Shown: positions 63,898-64,000 of the stretch, one piece after another | Layout: each line of letters opens with the position of its first letter | How positions within the stretch are numbered: the stretch's first letter is position 1 | Assembly (NCBI GenBank): GCA_034508935.3 | Contig: CM067445.1 | Location: forward strand, 48,014,053-48,078,052 | Length of the DNA: 64,000 bases | Source of the DNA: Berghia stephanieae | Lineage: Eukaryota; Mollusca; Gastropoda; Nudibranchia; Aeolidiidae | Direction of reading: 5' to 3' | Notes under the pieces: generated by a model | The model's database searches: none | What the model saw: only the letters and a program-made list of their open reading frames with translations | What the model was told of the DNA's origin: nothing | Made by a program: the position numbers and the translations under genes

Positions 63898-64000
63898 TAA
63901 CATAAGTATTTAGATAGCGCAATATATTCACTTAAAGTGCTCAAAACCCTTTTACAAGAGGTCGCAAACCAACAGCAATAGCTTGCCATTATAACTTGTT
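63898..64000 (-). mobile_element. SINE-A copy cut by the window end
   Basis: TAGATAGCGCAATATATTCA, then the tail and the start of the body, in reverse. Confidence 0.75.

Overview
The window looks like a stretch of invertebrate animal nuclear genome. It is AT-rich, its genes are split by GT-AG introns, it is packed with tRNA-derived SINEs, LINE fragments and short foldback elements, and it carries very many long tri- and dinucleotide arrays. I cannot name the phylum from sequence alone. A marine lophotrochozoan or an invertebrate deuterostome would both fit.

The only host genes I can support are members of one family of secreted, cysteine-rich proteins that I do not recognise. There are three nearly complete copies: gene A (+, 6391-10938), gene B (-, 57420-51314) and gene C (-, 41122-36619). 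There is also an orphan first coding exon, gene D (-, 21906-21786). Each complete copy has four coding exons: a signal-peptide exon, a 72-base exon, a 102-base exon and a long last exon. All three coding introns are phase 1. A likely splice acceptor lies just upstream of every ATG, so each gene probably also has a noncoding first exon that I could not place. The conceptual proteins are 269 aa (A) and 253 aa (B). Gene C is one base out of frame in its last exon. The proteins share about 11 cysteines at conserved spacings and a conserved C-terminal PSFEEFRSxALGE motif. Their job is unknown.

Layout: 1-4790 is AT-rich sequence with no recognisable gene and few of the repeats seen elsewhere. 5549-10938 holds gene A, with a decayed second copy of exon 3 inside its second intron and a worn LINE piece. 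11000-36500 is repeats, with orphan exon D at 21.8 kb and a 5'-truncated LINE at 23.8-26.1 kb. 36.6-41.7 kb is gene C, with an 88-base copy of its own exon 3 region lodged inside a SINE just upstream. 41.9-50.9 kb is mostly microsatellite and SINE. 51.3-57.4 kb is gene B, whose third intron holds a fairly young LINE (about 52.7-54.85 kb) and whose second intron is almost entirely minisatellite. 57.5-64 kb is repeats, including a perfect 84-base inverted repeat with a hammerhead-like core.

Repeat families are given local letters. SINE-A, -B, -C and -D are tRNA-related. T, U and V are short elements with inverted ends. W and X are interspersed repeats without clear ends. Y is a long-hairpin foldback. 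Family names for the LINEs are from remembered motif patterns, not from a search.
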